From: Saccharomycopsis malanga
Taxonomy: Eukaryota > Ascomycota > Saccharomycetes > Ascoideales > Saccharomycopsidaceae
Direction of reading: 5' to 3'
NCBI GenBank assembly: GCA_004014935.1
Contig: CP025324.1
Location: forward strand, 1,240,001 to 1,304,000
Length of the DNA: 64,000 nucleotides
Shown here: positions 60,002 to 64,000 of the stretch, in pieces
How the letters are laid out: each line of letters opens with the position of its first letter
Numbering within the stretch: position 1 is the first letter of the stretch
The notes under the pieces: generated by a model
Databases searched by the model: none
Told to the model about the DNA's origin: nothing
The model's input: the letters and a program-made list of their open reading frames with translations, nothing else
Program-made: the position numbers and the translations under genes

Positions 60002-61600
60002 TCACAACTTTACTTTATCAAATGATGGAAACAATGATGGCAATGTAGCCCGATTAAACAAATCCTTTTGGTCAGCAAAATTAGAGCACCGGTTTTTAAT
60101 ATTATCAGTATCTATATACGATTCGTTCAATTCGGCCAAATTGCGCACGCCAATATTACGCATTGTGGCCACCATTTCCTCTTTCAACAATCTGATTGCA
60201 CTGACCAATCCTTCTTCACCGTAGGTGGCTACAGGATACAACAAGCCTCTTCCCAATCCTACGGCTTTAGCACCCAAACAAAGGGCCTTGATAATGTCTG
60301 TGCCTCTTCTGACGCCTCCATCGACAAAAATGTCAATTTTCTTGTGAAGCCCCTGCTTGTGGACGTCGAAAAGAACCTCTATTGTTGACTTGGAAAAGTC
60401 CACCTGCCGCCCACCGTGGTTTGACAACACTACACCGTCCATTCCGTTATCTATAGCAAGTTGCACATCCTGGACGCTTTGGACGCCTTTTACTACAAAC
60501 GGCATGCTGGTGATGCTTTTCAAATGTCTCATCTTTGGCCATGTTAGCCAGGTTACAGCTCTTCTCCCAAGAGTCTGCTTGGAAGACCCCAGACCGTCGC
60601 CTTCTTTGCGACTCGCAGATATCAATATTAAACTGTCCAAATCCGACCCAGCCGCACCGCCCTTTTGCTCAGCAGCCTCCAAAACACGGTCTATCATCAC
60701 TTTGGTACGCCTGTCCTTCTCACGGTTGCCCCCATACACATTGTCCACCGTAATAAAGATGCCGCGGCATCCCGCGGCCTCGACTTTGCGGACAATCTGC
60801 TCGTTGAGGCCGTCGTGCTGGCTCAAATACAACTGGTACCAGAACGGGGTGTTCTTCTTGATCTCCTGGACGATTTCCCCAAACGGATACGACGACAAGC
60901 AGGGAATCATTTGGAGAATGCTCTCTTTTCCACAGCCTCTGCTGAACACTTTCTCGCCCTCCTGGTGTGCATACTTTTGCATTGCTGTGGCACTCACGTA
61001 GAACGGTGCACTGCTCGGCGAGCCTAGCAACTCACACGAAATGTCACACTCAGTAACGTCAATCAACACCCGGGGATTGAAAAATATACGTTTGTAGGCA
61101 AAATGGTTTTCCCGCGTTGTGACCTCGTCGTCAACCCCACTGCTGTAGTAATTGCGCGCAATCGGCTCGAGCGTCTTGTTCGCAATATACTCAAAGTCAT
61201 ACAAGTTCATCACTTGCTCCAAAGCTGGCTTATGTTTGAGTAAAAACATCCTCTCTGGCTCACACCGGTTGATTATTGACTCCTCATGTTGGGCCTCTGC
61301 AGCTTGTGCAGCTTGTGCTGCAGCTTGTGCTGCAGCTCCTGCAGTGGCTCCTGCACCCGTGCAGGCCAACGCGCCCACCTTGGTGATCACCTTTTCATAC
61401 AAGTACGGTTGCAAAATGTCCACTCCATGGAACTTGTCAAATTGCACAGTGCCATCTTTGCCTGCAAGCTTGAGAATGATCTTCGCCCCGCCCGGATGGC
61501 TCAGGAGAAACCGCGTCACATCATATACCTGGCCATGGATCGCGATCCAACAGTCGTCGCTCTTGTCATGCACGCGCACCTCCTCTGCAGAAACCGACAT
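60002..61600 (-). CDS. CYB2: flavocytochrome b2-type L-lactate/2-hydroxyacid dehydrogenase without mitochondrial leader
   Basis: 532 residues. The N-terminal cytochrome b5 domain (about 1-75; heme His in SHPGG and FHGVDIL) starts almost at the first Met, so the bipartite mitochondrial presequence of S. cerevisiae Cyb2 (591 residues) is absent and a cytosolic site is likely. An Ala/Gln-rich hinge follows (about 78-110, GAAAQAAAQAAQAAEA). The FMN domain (about 125-510) keeps the catalytic set: YYSSGVDDE Tyr, SATA, WYQLYL Tyr, TVD Asp, VVKGVQ Lys, SNHGGRQ His and Arg, DGGVRRGTD. The usual VDAP is VDNV, which may alter substrate choice; the symbol names the family. A CTG codon stands in FL-SHPGG where Leu is rare, supporting CUG-Ser. 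Confidence 0.85.
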   Translation of the reverse strand: MSVSAEEVRVHDKSDDCWIAIHGQVYDVTRFLLSHPGGAKIILKLAGKDGTVQFDKFHGVDILQPYLYEKVITKVGALACTGAGATAGAAAQAAAQAAQAAEAQHEESIINRCEPERMFLLKHKPALEQVMNLYDFEYIANKTLEPIARNYYSSGVDDEVTTRENHFAYKRIFFNPRVLIDVTECDISCELLGSPSSAPFYVSATAMQKYAHQEGEKVFSRGCGKESILQMIPCLSSYPFGEIVQEIKKNTPFWYQLYLSQHDGLNEQIVRKVEAAGCRGIFITVDNVYGGNREKDRRTKVMIDRVLEAAEQKGGAAGSDLDSLILISASRKEGDGLGSSKQTLGRRAVTWLTWPKMRHLKSITSMPFVVKGVQSVQDVQLAIDNGMDGVVLSNHGGRQVDFSKSTIEVLFDVHKQGLHKKIDIFVDGGVRRGTDIIKALCLGAKAVGLGRGLLYPVATYGEEGLVSAIRLLKEEMVATMRNIGVRNLAELNESYIDTDNIKNRCSNFADQKDLFNRATLPSLFPSFDKVKL

Positions 61601-63161
61601 GTTATCTTACTCCCTCCAGCACTTTCATCACTAAACCTTTTCTACAAATCATCCTGGATCTTCGCATTTTATATTCTATCCTCCTGTGCAATTGTTAACC
61701 ACTCTTGCCCAAAACACCCAAAAATAGCCTATACCATCGGCTCGGCTCCCCCCAGCCGAAACAATAGAAAAAATAAACCCAATATTACCATGTCCGGGTA
61801 ACACCGCCATATGTACATTTCTGCAAGAGATGCAGCAATGGCGACGCATGGGTATGCAACAGAAGCAGCAAGCGTGAAGCCCATATATATTTGTATTTGT
61901 AAGAGTATTACCAAAAGAAGAACAACAACAAGCAGAAGGAGAGATTATGATGATCCGTAGAAAGCAGACTGGATGATGTCAATATAAGCGGGGCATATTT
62001 TGACAGCTGTAATGTGTATATTGAGTAATTACGAGATATTTGTACAAGAACTTAAGAAGCACGGCCCGCTAAAGGGGAAAAGAAAAAAACAAAAAATTTC
62101 ATAGACAAAAAAAAAAAAACGCTATTTAATTTCTAGACAGGTTGGCCTGGATTTGCCTAGTTTGGTGTAGTTTTGCCCGTTTTACCTGGACAATAAAGAA
62201 CAAACAAGGACACGCTGGAATCAGGCAAATTGTCGGAAAAAAGATTTTGTTTAGTAAGACTGAGCTGGCTGGTTATTAAGAGCTTCTCGGAGATAGGTGA
62301 TTTGAATCGAGAGATATTGGAGGTAATTTTAGATATTAAGTGTAAGGCGAAGGTGTTTTTGAGGTAGAGTTGATTAATATTATTGGTTGAATAGGTGAGT
62401 ATTGGGATTTTTCAATATTTTCCGCTAAAGTTGATTATTAGGATTGTTTAGTACCGGTGGTTAGAGTTGATTATCAGTACGTTTCAATACCGGTGGTTAG
62501 AATTGATTATTAGGATTGTTTAGTACCGGTGGTTAGAGTTGATTATTAGTACTTTTATTACCACTGATTAAGAATTGATTATTAGTATCCTTAATATTGT
62601 TGGTTAATAATTGATTATTAGCACTTTTATTACCATTGATTAATAATTGATTATTGGTATTTTAATTACCATTGGTTAAGAATCAATAGTGTTCTTAATA
62701 CCCTTGAATAACAGCTATTCTTCACACCCACAATATCATATTGGATTGAGCACAGGTTGATTCACAGAAAGGAAAAAGTTTTTACAAAGTACAATTGAGC
62801 GAGAATTATCACTATATTGTATAATAGGAAACAAATATTTGGACGTTTGATTTATAAATTGTGGATTTGCATCAAAGTGTCTGGTGAATTTTATTAGGTT
62901 TTTCACTATTGTAAAAAGTTGTCTGTTGAGTTGTTTATTACTTTCATCATTCAGCTTTGAATTTATCATCAATCAAGATTATCAATTATTCCTGAATAAC
63001 ACCTTATAACAACCAAGCTCTTGCAATCAATCTCTTACAATCAAGATACAACTATAAAACTAGATAAAGATATCATATTCCCCAAAAGCGACAATCTCAC
63101 TAACAAATTAGAAAGCTGCCATTGACAAGCTGATAATTATAAAAAACAAGCAATAATTGAC
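61601..63161. promoter_or_regulatory. long divergent region CYB2/GPR1
   Basis: 1.56 kb with no supported gene. It includes A-rich runs (A12 at about 62108) and the tandem repeat at 62367-62695. The part next to the receptor gene (62700-63160) is C/A-rich and T/A-rich on the plus strand, as expected of a long 5' leader. Confidence 0.5.
62367..62695. repeat. minisatellite upstream of GPR1, about 45-bp units
   Basis: About seven imperfect tandem units containing TTGATTATTAG, then a T-rich block, TACC and GGTGGTTAGA (or ATTGGTTAA). The first units carry TAGTACCGGTGGTTAGAGTT almost unchanged; later units are AT-richer, giving a gradient of divergence toward the gene. Confidence 0.85.
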
Positions 63162-64000
63162 ATGTCACCTCACAGCCATGGCACTATGACTTCTTTCGAA
63201 ATGTTTACCAGATCTGTGCATCAACCGTCACCATTAGATAAACTCAATGAGCATCAATCACAGACACTTCGCTACACAGCAATAGCTCTGTCGGTGATTC
63301 TGATAGCGTCTGGATTGGTGGGATTCTACATGTTGGGGGCCATCGATGCTCGGCGGAGAGTGTTTCGCCATCATTTGGTGTTTTTTCTCATAGGCTATGA
63401 TTTTCTAAAGGCAGTGACGTTATTATTCTACCCAGCACGGGTGGCGATAGTGAAGCTTGCGTATTATAACGACAATTTCTGCGACATTGTAGGCTTTTTC
63501 ACTGCTATGGCCATAGAAGGCGCTGACATTGCCATCTTCTCGTTTGCCATCCACACGGCTTTGTTGATCTTTGCCCCCAACAGAAAGTACCAGAATGGCG
63601 ACAAGATCGAGGGCGGGTTGTTTCCATACCGGTTCTATGTGTGGGCCCTCAGTTTGGTGGTTCCCGTAGTGTTTGCTTCGCTAGCCTTCATCAGAGGCGT
63701 GGGCTACCAGCCTCTCACCAACTGGTGCTATCTTCCGGAGCGTCCTCGGTGGTACCGTTTGGTGCTCAGCTGGGTTCCTCGGTATGTCATTGTAGTCACC
63801 ATCATCATCATCTACTGTGCAATATATATCCATGTGATCCGCCAGTTCAACAAAATCCTATATATCCATGAGGATATCAACAAGACGCAAAGCCATCGCT
63901 TGAAGTTGGACCGCCACTTGCTCAAAAACGTGCGGTATTTGGCCAGGGAGTTCATGAAGGGCCCTTCAGCGAACCGTGCCCACGAGTCGGTCACCGACAT
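63162..64000 (+). CDS. GPR1: GPR1-type nutrient-sensing G protein-coupled receptor, 3' end beyond window
   Basis: Open frame from ATG at 63162 (MSPHSHGTMTSFEMFTRSVH) to the window edge, 279 codons without a stop. Five hydrophobic segments are visible (starting near residues 42, 70, 110, 155 and 200). Diagnostic pieces shared with Candida albicans Gpr1 are RRRVFRHHLVFFLIGYDFLK, YYNDNFCDIVGFFTAMAIEG, ADIAIFSFAIHTALLIFAPN and IEGGLFPYRFYVWAL. In C. albicans Gpr1 acts through Gpa2 on cAMP/PKA in response to amino acids, and reports of lactate sensing exist for that receptor; its neighbour here is a lactate dehydrogenase-type gene. Two CTG codons lie in the first membrane segment, tolerable as Ser. 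The cytoplasmic loop after segment 5 begins at about 225. Confidence 0.88.
   Translation, partial: MSPHSHGTMTSFEMFTRSVHQPSPLDKLNEHQSQTLRYTAIALSVILIASGLVGFYMLGAIDARRRVFRHHLVFFLIGYDFLKAVTLLFYPARVAIVKLAYYNDNFCDIVGFFTAMAIEGADIAIFSFAIHTALLIFAPNRKYQNGDKIEGGLFPYRFYVWALSLVVPVVFASLAFIRGVGYQPLTNWCYLPERPRWYRLVLSWVPRYVIVVTIIIIYCAIYIHVIRQFNKILYIHEDINKTQSHRLKLDRHLLKNVRYLAREFMKGPSANRAHESVTD

Noticed and set aside
1-64000. Autonomous retroelement, DNA transposon or CRISPR array
   Set aside because: No reverse transcriptase, integrase, transposase or capsid-like frame was seen on either strand, and the tandem repeats lack the spacer structure of CRISPR.

Overview
This is nuclear DNA of an ascomycete budding yeast (Saccharomycotina). 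It carries about twenty protein genes, most with short GTATGT/GTGAGT introns and TACTAAC-type branch sites, in AT-rich intergenic DNA. The likely lineage is the CUG-Ser clade. The P-loop of the ORC5 homologue reads Ser-Gly-Lys and then a CTG codon where a Ser or Thr is required. CTG also falls where Ser fits in the cytochrome b5 and aspartyl-protease genes, and CTG is almost absent from several conserved genes (one in DAL1, none seen in the part of ETR1 that was scanned). Products written with Leu at CTG should therefore be read with Ser. Several genes start at an internal ATG downstream of the open frame, and six are spliced.

Layout. From 0 to 6.6 kb: a RING-H2 protein, TFC4 and UFD1; TFC4/UFD1 are a divergent pair as in S. 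cerevisiae chromosome VII. From 7.6 to 29.7 kb: ATX1, a DUF2415/WD40 gene, LTO1, DSL1, a cyclophilin, TEX1, RTC4, MRPL17, ORC5 and NRD1. Eight of these lie together on S. cerevisiae chromosome XIV (YNL251 to YNL261), so this is an ancient syntenic block. From 30.8 to 51 kb: an RFX regulator, a secreted aspartyl protease, a large unrecognised repeat-rich protein with SUMO-interaction-like motifs, ETR1 (mitochondrial fatty acid synthesis), DAL1 (allantoin use), IME4 (mRNA m6A writer, four exons) and a frameshifted PMP22/Mpv17-family gene. From 52.8 to 64 kb: BUD14, a 4.5-kb gene-free repeat island, a CYB2-like flavocytochrome without a mitochondrial leader, and the start of a GPR1-type nutrient receptor.

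The most striking content is between the genes. Two families of dispersed non-coding repeats look like SINEs, which as far as I recall are hardly described in budding yeasts (not searched). Family A is about 185-230 bp. It starts with a tRNA 5' half (acceptor-like heptamer, D-arm with a perfect 4-bp stem, box A), has a conserved 3' domain, and usually ends in an (ATT)n tail. One copy (41317-41520) is flanked by a perfect 10-bp direct repeat, and several copies are truncated at the 5' end. Family B is up to about 1.4 kb. It joins a Family-A-like head to a second internal tRNA-like domain (boxes A and B, an extended helix) and an AT-rich body of about 0.8 kb. About sixteen A pieces and six B pieces were found by eye. 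No reverse transcriptase or integrase gene was seen, so any mobilising machinery lies elsewhere in the genome.
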